Shown: positions 50,951-63,835 of the stretch, one piece after another
Layout: each line of letters opens with the position of its first letter
Numbering within the stretch: position 1 is the first letter of the stretch
Source of the DNA: Sinonovacula constricta
Lineage: Eukaryota; Mollusca; Bivalvia; Cardiida; Solecurtidae
Reading direction: 5' to 3'
Length of the DNA stretch: 64,000 nucleotides
Assembly: GCA_007844125.1 (NCBI GenBank)
Contig: CM017558.1
Coordinates: forward strand, 51,729,831 to 51,793,830
Made by a program: the position numbers and the translations under genes
Notes under the pieces: generated by a model
The model's input: only the letters and a program-made list of their open reading frames with translations
Database searches by the model: none
What the model was told of the DNA's origin: nothing

Positions 50951-53204
50951 ACAACTTATTCTCTTTAAAATGGCTTAGCAAGAAGTTTAAAATGCGTCGT
51001 ATTTGAATTGAAATTAATTAAGATGTTTGTTTTAAAATACTTGTAATGAACCAATCCAAACACGGCTGTTCAGCTTGATAAATGTTGCTTTAGAATAAAA
51101 AGGTAAATTACTCTTTAACCTTTTGTGTTTAGCCAGTGCATTTATGTGAACAGTGTATTACTAATTATGTACTAACAGAAGGTTATGACAATAGTAAAAG
51201 CTGCTGTTCGTGGAGATGTTTAAGTATATTTAATACTTGCGTGCTTAGACAAAAATGACAAAAAATGTGCCATAACTGTGACTTTCATTTCATCAATTAA
51301 GGCCAACTAGTTTCGAGTTATGAATTTTCTAGCGTTTATATTCCCTGTTTCAGTTAGAGAACAGGTATTGTAAGGCGATGCTCGATATTATACGGATGTC
51401 TAACAATCGGAAACGATATTGTATAAACACGTGGACGCACAACAATAAAATATGGTTCGGACAAGAAATGTTTATACTTCTTTATACTTTGTCAAACTTA
51501 ACAGTATCACTTATATATATATGAAAATAGCAAGAGTTTTAGATGTTGACACGGATTTTATTATAAGTAAGAGATTACAAAAGGTCACTATAAATTATAG
51601 TTGCATCCGACGAATATATTAATCAAAACAATGGCTTACATTCTGTCCATGACCAATTCTCCTGCATCGCTTCTGCAATGTGTACAACTACCTCCCGATC
51701 TTATCCTGATCCGAGCGTCAACTGATCCGTGTCTGCTCTGGTTTAGCTTATTTATACTTCCCGCGCATGACTACTTTTACAAACATGCTATAGTTTACAT
51801 CTATGTACGTCTCAGCCAATCAGCTTTAAGCATTATATTGAAAGAAAAAGTCACTGAGCGTTCGAACAATTCCGAACAAATATTACTGTCAAACAGGCAG
51901 ATCCAAACCGTACCATAAAACAATGCATTTTTTAGGTAGCACTAGTGTTATTTGGATGTCAGATGTACTAATGGATACAATTAAACAACAGAATATAACA
52001 TGTCACTTTAAAATTAATTAAACGGGGAACAACATGCATCTTTACATTGTAAGAAGTAATGGTAAAGTAAACAATTGTTGAATAATACAAAAGTCAACAA
52101 AACAACATTTCCCTCTTACTATTAAAACTCTCTTCAGTAGACATCACTGTAAATGAGCTTAAACAATGTTAAGAATATATAGCCTTACTTAATTGAAGGC
52201 ATTTAGAGATTATTTTCAGACCAAAGTCTCAATATCAGAAAGTAACAGGCTTCCGCGAAATGACAATGAAAAATCACAGGATGTTAGATCTGTTACAAAA
52301 AGGCACCAGGCTAAAGTGCATGTCAGACAACTTATATAGGAGATCAGTTGTTATACTGTCATAAAATATTTATAACAGGTCAGCTACCTCACATTACACT
52401 TTTATTTGACTTTGGCTTTAAATTTTCACAAATAGACATTTAGTCAGTCTGAGATGGTGAAGTACAATGTTAGCATGTTTTCTTTTGTCAATTTGTTAAT
52501 AAGTGTCTGTATATTTTTTTTCTGTTCTCATCTTATTTCGTGATCTGTTTTGTTAATGGCCAAAAGCAATAATTATTGCTGATCATCAAAAAGAGTTAAA
52601 AAATGAATGTGTACTTTTTACATGGTTTCAAATCGACAAATGAGCAAAGGTGACCCTATAATATATGTATATTTAGTGATAACGTGTAGAGTCGATATAA
52701 CACGACAAATTAACTAACAAACCGCAGTACGAATGACTTTTCAGGCCTTAATATATGCATTAGGTTAAAAAAAAGGGTAAATTGTCGTTGAATCATATTA
52801 CCACCGCGAATGTATTTGATCATGTTTTCCTTCAAATGAATGTGTTGTCTTACCGTCAGGAAATTGAAACGAGAGCTGGATTTCGAAAGCACACAAGATT
52901 GACCCTGCATGGCCTTGACTACTTGCGGTCAGTTATTCATGCATGGGAAGAAGTAGTGTTTGTACAGAACAAGTGTGTATTCTAAGAAGACAAGTGCGTC
53001 AATTGTGTCCAAGCATGCTCAAAATATTAACAATGTGTCCGGGCATGTTCAAAATATTAACATATTATCCGTATAAACAGGAAGTTCATAATATTGTGTA
53101 ATAAAATATAAATGAAAGGCAGATTTATGAATAAACAATGCCGCGAACGAATATCACTAACTGACTAGAGGATATTCTCGAAAATGGGAGATAACTGCTA
53201 TAAC
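50951..53204. other. Non-coding stretch
   Basis: A 105-codon plus-strand frame at 51601-51918 has no initiator context, splice structure or family features that I can recognise. Nothing else of note. Confidence 0.4.
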
Positions 53205-53396
53205 AACGAGCGTCCCACTGACTCTATTGTCGTGGAGGAAGACCCCATACAAAATGTCTGGGTAGAACCACCGGCTCATCACAGGTCAGCTGGAAGACTC
53301 TCCCACATTAAGTCCTTCGCCCTGAAAGGGCGGTGGGAGGGTAAGCAGTCAGAGGAGATACAGGTCGGCCACTCTACCACTACGCCACGGATGTCT
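53205..53396 (-). repeat. tRNA-derived SINE
   Basis: On the minus strand it opens with GGCGTAGTGGTAGAGTGGCC (A box). It continues to GTGGGAGAGTCTTCCAGC and GGTTCTACCCAGACA, matching the body of the 8230-8425 copy. The plus-strand 100-codon frame over this copy is not a gene. Confidence 0.75.
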
Positions 53397-56300
53397 TATA
53401 ACATTTGTCTTAATACCAATATGAGAAAGTCATACACCTTGCTATTGTATTGGAAATGTGTAATAAAATATGGACTTCGATATTAAGCTGGTGATGTGTT
53501 ATGCCTCATAAAATAATGTTTGTCTCAGAATTTAACAAGAAAAAGTTGATGCAGAACATCTAAGTCGCCGGGGGAAAATGTATAATAAAATGTTATAGAG
53601 CATTCAACATAATTGATTAACAAGACAACTCAATTGGTATATTTACAGGTCCTGTTTTAATAAATAAATCATCATCCGAATCAACCATCCATAAAATATT
53701 CTTAAAAGATCTACACAATAATTTACCATTTAATGCGTCATAAGTATTTTACGAACTATGCCTGTCTTTGTCATTTTCGGTCATTACAATGTTTACTCGT
53801 ACGGATATTGTTTCGTATATATGCTCACTTACTATGTAGGTATTGATGCAAGTATGTCCTCCAGTGCGCATTTAAGTTGTTATTACACGTACTGGTCATT
53901 AAATGTAGACATATGGACATATGTAAAACCATATAAAATGTATCCCTCTGGTATCCATAGCGTAGCGATTTCACTGGGAAACAAATTGAACTCGGTATCT
54001 ATCTGTTAATTTATATTTGCCACATTTTACATTAGCATCGTTTGACCGAGGTCACATGAATGTCTGGAAATTCAAAGCGGATCGAAAAATCTCAACTATA
54101 GTACAATATGCGTGGGTATAATTAATAATTAATTAGGGATCCAGGATACATTTTATTCAATTAGTTATTGTGGATAAACAAAGTTTTGCTTAAAACAAAT
54201 TCGTCATAAACACTAGAAAGTAATGACCAACAGAACATTTGATAGTATTATTCTCTTTAATAATAATTAGTATAGATCATGTCACATATTGCAGTAAACA
54301 TGCTACAACAGTAAACAAGCGTACATTATTTACAAAACTGAGATCCGTATTCAGTAAATTAGATTTAAAAAATGGAGAAAACATATTAACGTGAAGTCAT
54401 GAGCGAAGTAAGTGCAATAAATGTGAAAAAGTAAATACACAATTGACAACTTATTTTTACTCGAGAGCTCCAAACATAACATTATGTAAAGTTTACTCAT
54501 GAACGCTGTCATTTTCAAAATACCAATAATGTACACTTTTCTAGCAAATATTTAAACATGTTAACAACTGTTTAAACATTGCCTTACAACAATACTGTTC
54601 AATTAATTTTTTAAAACAAAACCACAGTTTGATCAAGCACACCTTTTTTTAATTAACTAGCATGCAATCCATACTGTTAAAGGAAATGAGATGCATGTAT
54701 GTTATAACTATAAGATGAAGCTTAAATGTATTTTTGATTAGTGTATTGGTTGTGTTGTTCTCTGTTGGTTGTTGTGCCTAACCATACAGAAGCAGGGAAC
54801 TCGCATGTAATTAATCGCATATGCATTGTAAAGGGCAGTAATTTTATCCATACAAGGTTTTGGATTAATACAGAGTTGTCTCCCTTCAAGGAAGCTTATT
54901 TTGGTCTGATACACAATTGAAATTGGTCATACATAATAAATTATCCACCTCCATGACGTTTTTATCTGTTTTGTTTATTTGAGTGCTTAAATTTAAACCT
55001 ACAATTATTCCTAGCAAACATTTCTGCATTTATTCAGTTAAAACAACAACTTTAACACAATGCAGTAATAATAACACATTTCTATTAATTGCTGATAAAA
55101 CAAGCAACACTATCCCTTCAAAGACTGACAATCCAATATGCTTTTAACTCAAATACAATGCACATGAACAAAACAAACAAGAGATGTTTGTAAAACTAGT
55201 ACACCCCACGCTTGCCTATAATTAAAGGTTATGAACTTGATAATAATCTACACTATTTACAGGAAGGCTGTTACAAGAAACTCAACAAAGTCAATGTTAA
55301 ACAGAACTTACATAGGGTCTACAACAAAACATAAAACCACTTGCTAGAGAAAGCAGCAGATAGACTGACAGTGGGCATAAAGAACTTCATGTCATTATTT
55401 TTATCAAGAGAACACATGGTCATCTCTTGTTATCAATGGGTCACAATAAACACATTGAGGATCATTGTGACCTTTAAGTCATACCACTGAAGGATAGATG
55501 GACTTTAAAGGTCACAATAATGGATGCTCTTAAATGTGATTAACAAATGTTACCTACTTGCCATTACATCCCTTACAAGCTTAAGGGGTGTGGTCTAATG
55601 CATCCTCTAGATATATGTCCAAAACAAGGAACCCTTAGTTACTGTGACCTTGACTTGACAAGAGGGGTCATCAACAATAGAGGTCATCTATTTAACAAGA
55701 CCATTGTCCATAACAAGTTTGAGGAATGGGGATGCAGGCAATAACAGATATCAAAGTGGTCAACAACCGACACCTGCAAAACAATTTGCCACCTTCATTT
55801 GCCAAATAAAGAGAGCATACTTAATTTCGATATCTGCAAAACAATTTGCCCCTTCCTTTTGTTAAAGAAGAGAGCATTCTTAATTTTATAACATTTTTTT
55901 AACATATTAATGTGTCCATAAATCCTTTAACCCCAATCAATTAAAACAAGATAATACGAACTTACTATATGACTGTTACTGTTTAATAAATAAAAGAAAA
56001 TCACTTATCTCATAATGAACTAATGTTTCAGTCTAACTTCTAGCTTGGCTAGATTTCTGCACAAATTAAAACAGTTTAAAAAATTCCAAAAATCAGGATC
56101 TACATGGTTTGCTGCTATGTGTTTATCAATATACATGTTGACCTATGCGGGAAAAGAATTCAGTATGGGAAAGGAAAAGAGGTAACAACATACAGCATGA
56201 AGGGCACTAGACATTAACCTAACCTTTGAGCATTTCCCAACAGTAAACATTTAAGGCTGCTTAGTCACAGTAAGAGACAGGTCTAACTTTATGCAATAAC

Positions 56301-58371
56301 TATTGAAAGTGCACCCCCACCAACCACCACCAACCTCCTCTAAGCAAAATGCCTAATGCCTAAGAAAACTAGCCACATATTACTAACTGAACAATGCGCA
56401 CTTACTTGACATACTTACTTTGTTCCCAGAAAAGTAAGTCAACATTCAATTTGATGATTCGCTAGCATTATAATGCATGTATATATCATTCAATGGCAGT
56501 TCAGTATAAAATGTTTGGGCATTAAATCACTTAGTATATAAAAATAACACATCAATTCTATATATTGAAAAAAGAAAAAAAGTATCTCTAATTAATGCAG
56601 TTGAGATAATAAAACATTTCCTTATGGCATTGTAAATATTTATTACTATATAGTAAACTTGCAAGAAACAGATATACTTAAAAGTTTCTTTTAAATAATT
56701 ACTTCTACTAACACATGGATGTAAGTATGCTGTTATAATGTTTACTACCTTCTCAATCCTGCTGACAGTTAAGTCAAAAATTAATATAAAAATACTATGG
56801 ATGAATAGGCCTCATGATTGCTTTGTCCTGTTTTTTGTTTTATGAGACCATGCATGTACCATGCTTTGACCAGAAATTAATAAACTTTTAAAATGTCAAC
56901 TTTAAAATCCATAAATGATCACCCAAAATGGTGGGACAAGGTGATATCTATTTTCAATTCCCCCCTAATATTTACTTTTTAAACTTCATCATACCTCCTA
57001 TTTATTTACCTTTTATACATTTACAATGGCTAAATATGTTAAAATGTATTAATTGAGCCATGTGTACTAGAATTAGTAATTGATCACTCGGAGCCTTAAA
57101 AAAGTTCTAAAGCAGTGTCTTGTAAATGCAACTAATTTTTTTATTTAAACTTTTAAAAAGAGCTATGAATTAAGTATCATATGGCAAAACGTTACCATGA
57201 AAATAACAAAAATAAATAAAACTTAAAGGAAGTTGCAATATAAGCTACAAACATGATTTTTTATCAATGTAAGTTAGCAGAGGATTTCAAATTACATTGT
57301 AATCAATAATTGTATGAATATTGTTTTGTTTTTTCTGTTACCAAGACAACTATACGTATACATGTTAGAGCTCTTTCTTAGTCGAGTAGATCCCAGTATG
57401 TGTAACACATCTGTTATAGATGGTAACCTACTCCATTTAAAATAACCACATTGACAAGAATTACATATTTTAACAAAGAATTACCAGCTTAAGATGTTAC
57501 ATGTTCTGTTGGACAGTTAAGGCTCTGAAGTTGGGATTGGAAGATCTTTGGTTTGAGCTCAAGACAAACTTTGACACGCTAGTCTTTATAGAAGACTTAA
57601 CCAATGTTGTACTCAACTACTTGAGACTTGTTTTATCTAGGCAACAGATCCACCCAGGAAGTGGACATTCAAGATTAATGGATCTTAGAAATTTTTTTTA
57701 CCAACATGACTATTGATCAATTGTAACAATACAAGGTTTTAGTGATCCAAACAGAAATGTGGAGTAACTGTACCTCTCTTGTTCTCGAGATCCATGTTTG
57801 TGCTATGTATGAAAGAAATGCAATATGAATATGCAATTAAAATAAAGCATATATGTGACATCAGACAATGAAATAGACCAAAAGAAATGGAGAGCTGCTG
57901 TAAAAAAAACCGCCTAACCCTGTATACTGGAATGAGGATGTTAAACAACCTATGTTGATGAATGGAATGATCAATGTTAACTATAAGGGACACAACAAGA
58001 GCTCTCAGAGGACAGCCCGCATGACTATTCAGTGCTTCATGGTAGGATGTAAGCATGATAGAACTTACACATCAAACTAGTATGTAATATGCATTATCAC
58101 TTTAAAAGTAGCATTAGGACAATATTACTGACAAAATCCACCCTTAAAATACCAAACTTGATCATAGTATATTATCAATAGGAAGACAAATGTGACAGTT
58201 TATTACAATCTATTCACTGGTTGTTGAGATAGGCTTGATAGCAAAATATTTAACCACAGCATCGATGTATTGGCAAATCTCGGTTTGGTGAAAGGTCAGT
58301 TTTTATTCATAGAACAGTTGAGCTAAAATGACTTGGTAATTATCATGACATGATCATCAAGATCAGCTTAT
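53397..58371. other. AT-rich non-coding stretch
   Basis: No coding or RNA gene seen. Around 55430-55740 several GTGACCTT/AAGGTCAC motifs in both orientations suggest a decayed dispersed repeat. At 57510-57680 a degenerate tRNA-like block (GGTTTGAGCTC as B box) may be another SINE. Confidence 0.4.
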
Positions 58372-58512
58372 AAAAAATGTTGATATACAACATGATAAAT
58401 GACAAAATGTTGATATATATTATAAAAGACAAAACGTTGATACACTATGTGATAAATCAATAAATGACAAAAGGTTGATATACATGATAAATGAAAAAAA
58501 TGTTGCTTTTTA
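58372..58512. repeat. Imperfect tandem repeat
   Basis: ATAAATGACAAAA(T/G)GTTGATATA recurs three to four times with variable spacing of about 35-50 bp. Confidence 0.6.
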
Positions 58513-59084
58513 AATGACCTATTATTAGTAAAGAATATATTAAAGATGTAAAACACTACATGTTTCTGAATGATGATTCAGATGGCTAAAATGTAAGTGC
58601 TTGTATACTTTTGATTCAGACAAAACAATTGTGAAACTTCAGGTATTTCATACTAAATAAAATAACTGTTGGAAACGATTTACAATATAACATTAGAAGT
58701 TATACAAATGGTGAGTACATAATATGGATACTCTTGTCGAGGATTCTGCAGAAAGAGGTAAAACTTTGAACAAATTGAACATTATTACCATTGATTAACT
58801 GTATATGTGTCATAGAACTGCCATTCGAAAATTTGTTTTCTTTTGTTTTATAAAATCAAATGTTAATTTGTCATGCTATTTTAGCCATCAGAAACTCTAC
58901 TTTCTGAGTACTATTGCAATCTGTCCATGCTTATAATACACATTATTTAAATATTTGAGTTATTAAAAGTACAAGAATTAACCTGATCTATTTTCTTTAA
59001 TTTAGCTTGTAACATGAATTCTACAAGATCATGGTACAGGCCCTGATCTTTGCCCAGGCTGCTTAAACAAATTATGAATGAAAG

Positions 59085-59137
59085 CTTCGACACCAATATT
59101 TCAACAATCATATAAGCTTCAACACCAATATTTAAAC
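59085..59137. repeat. 32-bp tandem repeat, left part, split by an insertion
   Basis: Unit GCTTCAACACCAATATTTCA followed by ACAATCATATAA. The last unit is interrupted by the element starting at 59138; bases 59130-59137 are the target duplicate ATTTAAAC. Confidence 0.8.
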
Positions 59138-59203
59138 CATAGACATAAGAAAGATAGACCGGCCGTCCTATTGGCTGAGTGCTGATGCGTCATCGTACCA
59201 TTG

Positions 59204-59211
59204 GCCGCCAT
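59204..59211 (-). promoter_or_regulatory. YY1-type motif in left TIR, upstream of THAP gene
   Basis: Minus-strand ATGGCGGC within CCAATATGGCGGCCAA, the core of the YY1 site common at animal TATA-less promoters. It is 50 bp before the THAP start codon. Confidence 0.5.
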
Positions 59212-59260
59212 ATTGGAGAGCACAGCCAGTTGCTGAAAATGGCGTCTGCCATTGCGAGCA

Positions 59261-59479
59261 ATGGGACAACAAAACTTAAAAAAGGTTTATAATGGCTGTC
59301 AGTGTTTTGCAATTAACTGCAATAATCGTAGAGATCTTGAAACAAGATCTAAGAGGATTACCTTTCAACAGTAAGTAGCTTTTTATTTGTTTATATCAGA
59401 GAAAAATCTAGCAAAATTGAACCTGCATTTGCTGACTGTCACTAAGTACTTTCAGTACAGACAGAGCTCTATTTCATCG

Positions 59480-59533
<54 letters not shown>

Positions 59534-61646
59534 AGAGAGAGAGATAGAGAGATCTGGTATATGCTGCTTATTTCTAATCAGTTCCTTCATGATCCTTGGT
59601 CTGTATTTAGTAAATAAGTAATGCTGATTTCTTGTTGAAATGATTCTGTTGCGCACCATGACTGGGCTACGTACATATAGTCAAATGTCACAAGACGGTA
59701 GGATAAGGTCTGTAATACATTGTCGGCTAGGAGTTGATTTTTTCGTTTAAATGGGATAGCCCTGTAGATATTATGCAGTAGCCTAGCTACTGGTTTTTTC
59801 ATGTCTGATTTAGCACACACTCAGTACACATACCTTGGACATCTTCTAGTGCCATGAATTGTTCTGTAGTGCATATAGGCATAAAGAAAATCTTAGAGGA
59901 GACAATAATCCTGGCCCTAACGGGGATTTGAACCCGGGACCTTTAGATCAGTAGGCTGGCACTCAACCCCGTCGCTAAAGGTTTAACCCAACAGCAAGGC
60001 TGTTGGAAGTGCCTTTATGCACTAAACTCCTCCCCCTTTCCTTTTTCTGGGCACAAGCCCATCTCATGACAGCCACACCAGGCTTCCGTTTACTTCTGAC
60101 AACATTAAAGTACATCTTAGAGGATACAATAATTCTGGCCCTAACGGGAATTTGAACCCTGGACCTTCAGATCAGTAGGCTGGCACTCAACCACGTCGCT
60201 AAAGGGTTAACCCAACAGCAAGGCTGTTGGAAGTGCCTATATGCACTACAGGCACTTCCAACAGCCTTGCTGTTGGGCTAACCCTTTAGCGACGTGGTTG
60301 AGTGCCTGGACTACTGATCTGGCGGACCGTGTTTGAATCCCAGTTAGGGTCAGGATTATTGTCTCCTCTGAGATTTACTTTAGTTCTTAGTATTTAGGTG
60401 AGGTTTAGTGAGCTTTAATCTCCCCGTGCATGTAATCTATGTTGACATTCAATTCATCCTATGAGGATTGTTACGTGTATTTCCTTTGATGGACATTGAA
60501 CTTTGGTTCTTCAATTCCATCTTCACATGAACAGGATGCTACAACCATTTATTCGTCTCTGGTCATGTTTGTTCATGATTCAGAAATTTAATTTTATTTG
60601 TGGTCAACCAATTTTGTGTTGTTTTTCCAATCGAAATAATACCATATTCCTTTTCTGAACACCATGTGGACATTATTTTCGATGACGTCACTACTTTCGT
60701 CATAATGTATAGAAAATATCAGCTCATGGACATTTTGTTTTCAAATACATCGTTTTCTCTTCGTTGCTTGCATTTGAGAAACTCGTCAGGAAGTGCGAGG
60801 TTAGAGCTCTGTAAAACCGGTTTAAGCACCCCAGTCGGTCCATATTGCCGACTGACCGTTCCAAGGCGGTAACTGTCGGGTTTGCTCTTTTCCTTAAATG
60901 ACTCATCACAGATTTGTTATTACTTTTCGCTTGGCTTGCATGTGAAATACCTTTGTTCTGCGCCTGTTCGGAGTTTGGTATATGTTGCAATACTCATAGG
61001 ACTTTGTCATATATTCTTATTTAATACACTATACTGGGTAATACCATACTTAAATATCCTGTTTATTTTTCAGTTTCCCAAACAAGGACAAGTCGCCTGA
61101 ACGGCACAGCAAGTGGATTGTAGGTTGTAGAGGGGCTGTTGCTACACCTTCAAAGCATGTGCTTGTCTGCAGCCAGCACTTCACTGAAAACGTTATTGAC
61201 CGCACTGGCCAGATAACGAGACTGCGGGGTGGAGCCGTCCCAACAATTGTTGACCTTCCTGGCAGTTCCAGAACATCTTCAGGTATTTTATACTATATAA
61301 ATTTATTTGATTACTGCAATATTGTGACAGTAAGCAAAATTTGTTGATTGTCTTATACCATTTGAAAATACCATTTGTTATCATTTAAGAAGAAAAAATC
61401 CTTGAAATAATACTGTATGGAAAATACATTTAAATAATCAGCTCAGAAATGAGGTAAATATCCATGGCAGCTGAAAACAAACACCCAGACACAGTTACTT
61501 TATTACATGTTTGTGTTTATTATTGACCTGATTATCTTTGTAGTTAATTGTAAGTATTATTTATTTTTGCAGAAGAAAATGGTTCCTCGCAAAACTCTGA
61601 CGTCACTGCAAGAGTGCACCACCTGACCAAGACTTTAAATTTGTGA
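59261..61646 (+). CDS. THAP-domain protein, 130 residues, three exons
   Basis: Exons 59261-59370, 61074-61282 and 61573-61646; GT-AG introns and phases match (CA|T and G|AA). ATG at 59261 is the first Met after an in-frame stop. The THAP domain, a C2CH zinc-binding DNA-binding module, is complete: C19-x4-C (CFAINC, with an extra Cys just before), FQHFP, the invariant Trp in SKWIVGC, the C-x2-H pair in CSQHF, and AVPTI at the end. A short Ser/Asn-rich tail follows (SSEENGSSQNSDV) with no transposase or coiled-coil region, so it is a stand-alone DNA-binding protein. It lies inside a TIR element whose left repeat gives its likely promoter. A further upstream ATG (59239) is in another frame and stops after 17 codons. 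Confidence 0.85.
59483..59552 (+). repeat. (GA)n microsatellite
   Basis: About 23 perfect GA units, then an imperfect continuation. It lies in the first intron of the THAP gene. The Arg-Glu repeat frame across it is an artefact. Confidence 0.9.
59884..60024 (-). repeat. tRNA-derived SINE, second family, copy 1
   Basis: Minus strand: TTAGCGACGGGGTTGAGTGCC (A box) and CGGGTTCAAATCCCCGTTAG (B box and T-stem), ending GGATTATTGTCTCCTCTAAG. Preceded by the palindrome AACAGCCTTGCTGTT. Confidence 0.75.
60114..60249 (-). repeat. SINE, second family, copy 2 (left arm of inverted pair)
   Basis: Same family and orientation as copy 1, with GGGTTCAAATTCCCGTTAG as B box. It abuts copy 3 head to head, forming a long inverted repeat. 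Confidence 0.75.
60250..60376 (+). repeat. SINE, second family, copy 3 (right arm of inverted pair)
   Basis: Opposite orientation to copy 2, starting GGCACTTCCAACAGCC and ending GATTATTGTCTCCTCTGAG. Transcribed together, the two arms could fold into a ~125-bp hairpin with few mismatches. Confidence 0.75.
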
Positions 61647-63636
61647 CAGAAGGGAAAAACAATTCGACATAACTCAAACAAAACAGTTTTTTTAAAAAGA
61701 CAATAAGTACACGTTTGTAAGAGATACAATATTTTAGTTGAAGTCAGCTGAGATAAAGAGAAAGCCCCAAGGAAGTATAGCCTGACTGTGTTAAGTTTTG
61801 TACATCTTCACATCCATGTATACATTTGTAGTTGAAAGACTTTAATTCTGTGAAAGATTTAAGCCACATTTGTAGAATATTTGTCCAATATCTTCGCTTT
61901 AAAAGACCTGCTGTTGTAAAGCAGCTTAATTCTTGTGCATTGTTTAGTAAATTCATACTTATTACAATGATTTTTTAATGTCTCCAGGACTCTTTCTGAG
62001 CATAGACATTGTAAATATTTTTTATAAAACTCTAATGATTGCTACTAAAGCATAAATGAACTTGAGATTTCATATGCTAGTTTGGAAGAATGATGCACAC
62101 ACAAACTATACACATTTTGAGAAAATCAGTTCTTGTCCATGTGATAGAAAATCACTTGTTCCATATTATGCATTTTTTCTACTTCACTGTCATAATACTT
62201 ATTCGTGTTGCCCTTTCAAAGAAAAGCAAAGGAATCGCTTTGTCGCTTTATGTTAATTTTTTTATTTTGACCAAGGTGTTCAAATGAACACTTATCTACA
62301 TGAAGTTGAATTGGAGATTCAACATGATGACTTCTTGAAATCACACATTCTGTGTTCTGGTTCCTTCTAACAAAGATATTATGTTAGCTAATTAAATATG
62401 CATTAAGATTCATAGTATTATAAAGCTATGTTTTAGTAAACATTTTTAAAAATGTTTTATTATTTCAAACATCTAAACTAGCATAGTGAGCTGAAATTTA
62501 ACAAACAAGTTTTTATTAATAACATTAATATCAGGGCATGTCAAGCATGTTACCTTAGTATTCTACACAAATTAAAAGTATTCTTACCTCAACCAAAACC
62601 TTTTGCAAGTCTTGAGCATTTAACTTTGCTGTGTGAAGATTTATTTTTTTAAATGCTTACAGTTTGTATTATTAAAACAAGTGGCATATTTAATATTTAT
62701 GTTATGATGTCACATGTAAATTAGTGATTTTCATTGTTTGGTAATAATATTTTAGTGTGTAACTGTGGTCAGAATACAAAATTGTATTGATAATGAGTAT
62801 AAATAAAAGCTAAGAACTGATTGACTTACTAATTCTTATTGTTGTGTCCTGTGATGTTGAAGATTTTGGTGCTGCCATGTGTGAATCCTCATGCAAAGTG
62901 AACTAGATAGATCTAGTACTAATCTAATACTAACGAAAATTATTATCTTTAATAAAACATACACGCCAAGTATAATCAGTAACTTATATGGTACTCAAAA
63001 CCCCAATCTCTGTAGGTGTACATCTACATGTTTGCATATATACATGGCAAACATAATAAATCATTAAAGTGATTTTAATGAAAAAACAATAGTGTATGCA
63101 TCATCTTCTGGGTTCGTGCAACAAAGTACTGAAAATTCTTATAACTATTTTATTCATATTGTTAAATCCATTATTTGGCCTCAGTCTGCCTAGGCTAGCA
63201 GAAATACTTGCTGATGTGGTTCTTAACATTAGTTTATGAACCGAGAAGATCTAAATAGTCCGTTATAATTGAAATAAAAGAGAAAAATAACATTACTCTA
63301 ACTGTAGTCATAGTCATCAGTATAGTCATCCTGTACAAAAATCATATAAGAGCGATACAATAGGGGAAAATCCCCTATATATTTCTCGATCGTTACATCC
63401 AATCGACATTCCTACTATGAACAGCATCATGTCTATAAATCAGATCAGGTAAAATTAATTTAAATAATATGAATTACTATGCATATAAAGACACAAAAGA
63501 TATAAACTACTGCAGAAACTGTGTCGTTTAATATTCTGAAGGAAATAAACATACATAAAACGCGCAGTGTTATCGGAAAATATTCTAAGATTTTCCTTGT
63601 ATTATCATAGCGTATCTATAGACGCGCTAAACGAAT
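61647..63636. other. Non-coding 3' part of the THAP-bearing element
   Basis: AT-rich with no transposase-like frame. AATAAA near 62803 is a possible distant poly(A) signal for the THAP transcript. Confidence 0.45.
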
Positions 63637-63644
63637 GTGCTCTT

Positions 63645-63656
63645 CAAGATGGCGGC
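63645..63656 (+). promoter_or_regulatory. YY1-type motif in right TIR
   Basis: CAAGATGGCGGC, a full YY1 consensus, in mirror orientation to the site in the left TIR. Confidence 0.5.
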
Positions 63657-63711
63657 CAATAGCGCACGGGTTATAAATAGCGCGCCCGGTCTATCTATTT
63701 ATATGTCTATG

Positions 63712-63835
63712 ATTTAAACAATTACATAAGCTTCAACACCAATATTTCAACAATCATATAAGCTTTAACACCAATATTTCAACAATTGTATAACCTTAGA
63801 CACCAATGTTTCAACAATTATATAAGTCATTACAT
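63712..63835. repeat. 32-bp tandem repeat, right part
   Basis: Continues the array broken at 59137: units start at 63730, 63762 and about 63794 with GCTTCAACACCAATATTTCA and variants. The last 165 bases of the window hold nothing I recognise. Confidence 0.8.

Larger units (their letters stand above)
59138..63711 (+). mobile_element. 4.6-kb TIR element carrying a THAP gene, probably P-element-like
   Basis: Ends are imperfect inverted repeats of 86 and 75 bp (59138-59223 and 63637-63711): CATAGACATA at the tip, GATAGACCGG, then TTGGCCGCCAT and GAGCAC, with gaps between. A perfect 8-bp duplicate ATTTAAAC flanks it (59130-59137, 63712-63719). Eight-bp duplications occur in P and hAT elements; the THAP domain inside and the CA-starting terminus favour P. 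No transposase catalytic region is visible, so it seems non-autonomous or reduced. It also holds a GA microsatellite and three SINE copies. Confidence 0.72.

Noticed and set aside
51601..51918. 105-codon plus-strand frame
   Set aside because: No recognisable family, promoter or exon boundary; length is within chance for this amount of sequence.
53184..53486. 100-codon plus-strand frame
   Set aside because: Antisense reading of another SINE copy.
59387..59617. Frame with long Arg-Glu repeat
   Set aside because: Translation of the (GA)n microsatellite within an intron.
59900..60350. tRNA genes
   Set aside because: A and B boxes are present, but the anticodon arm and acceptor pairing do not form and copies share a SINE tail.
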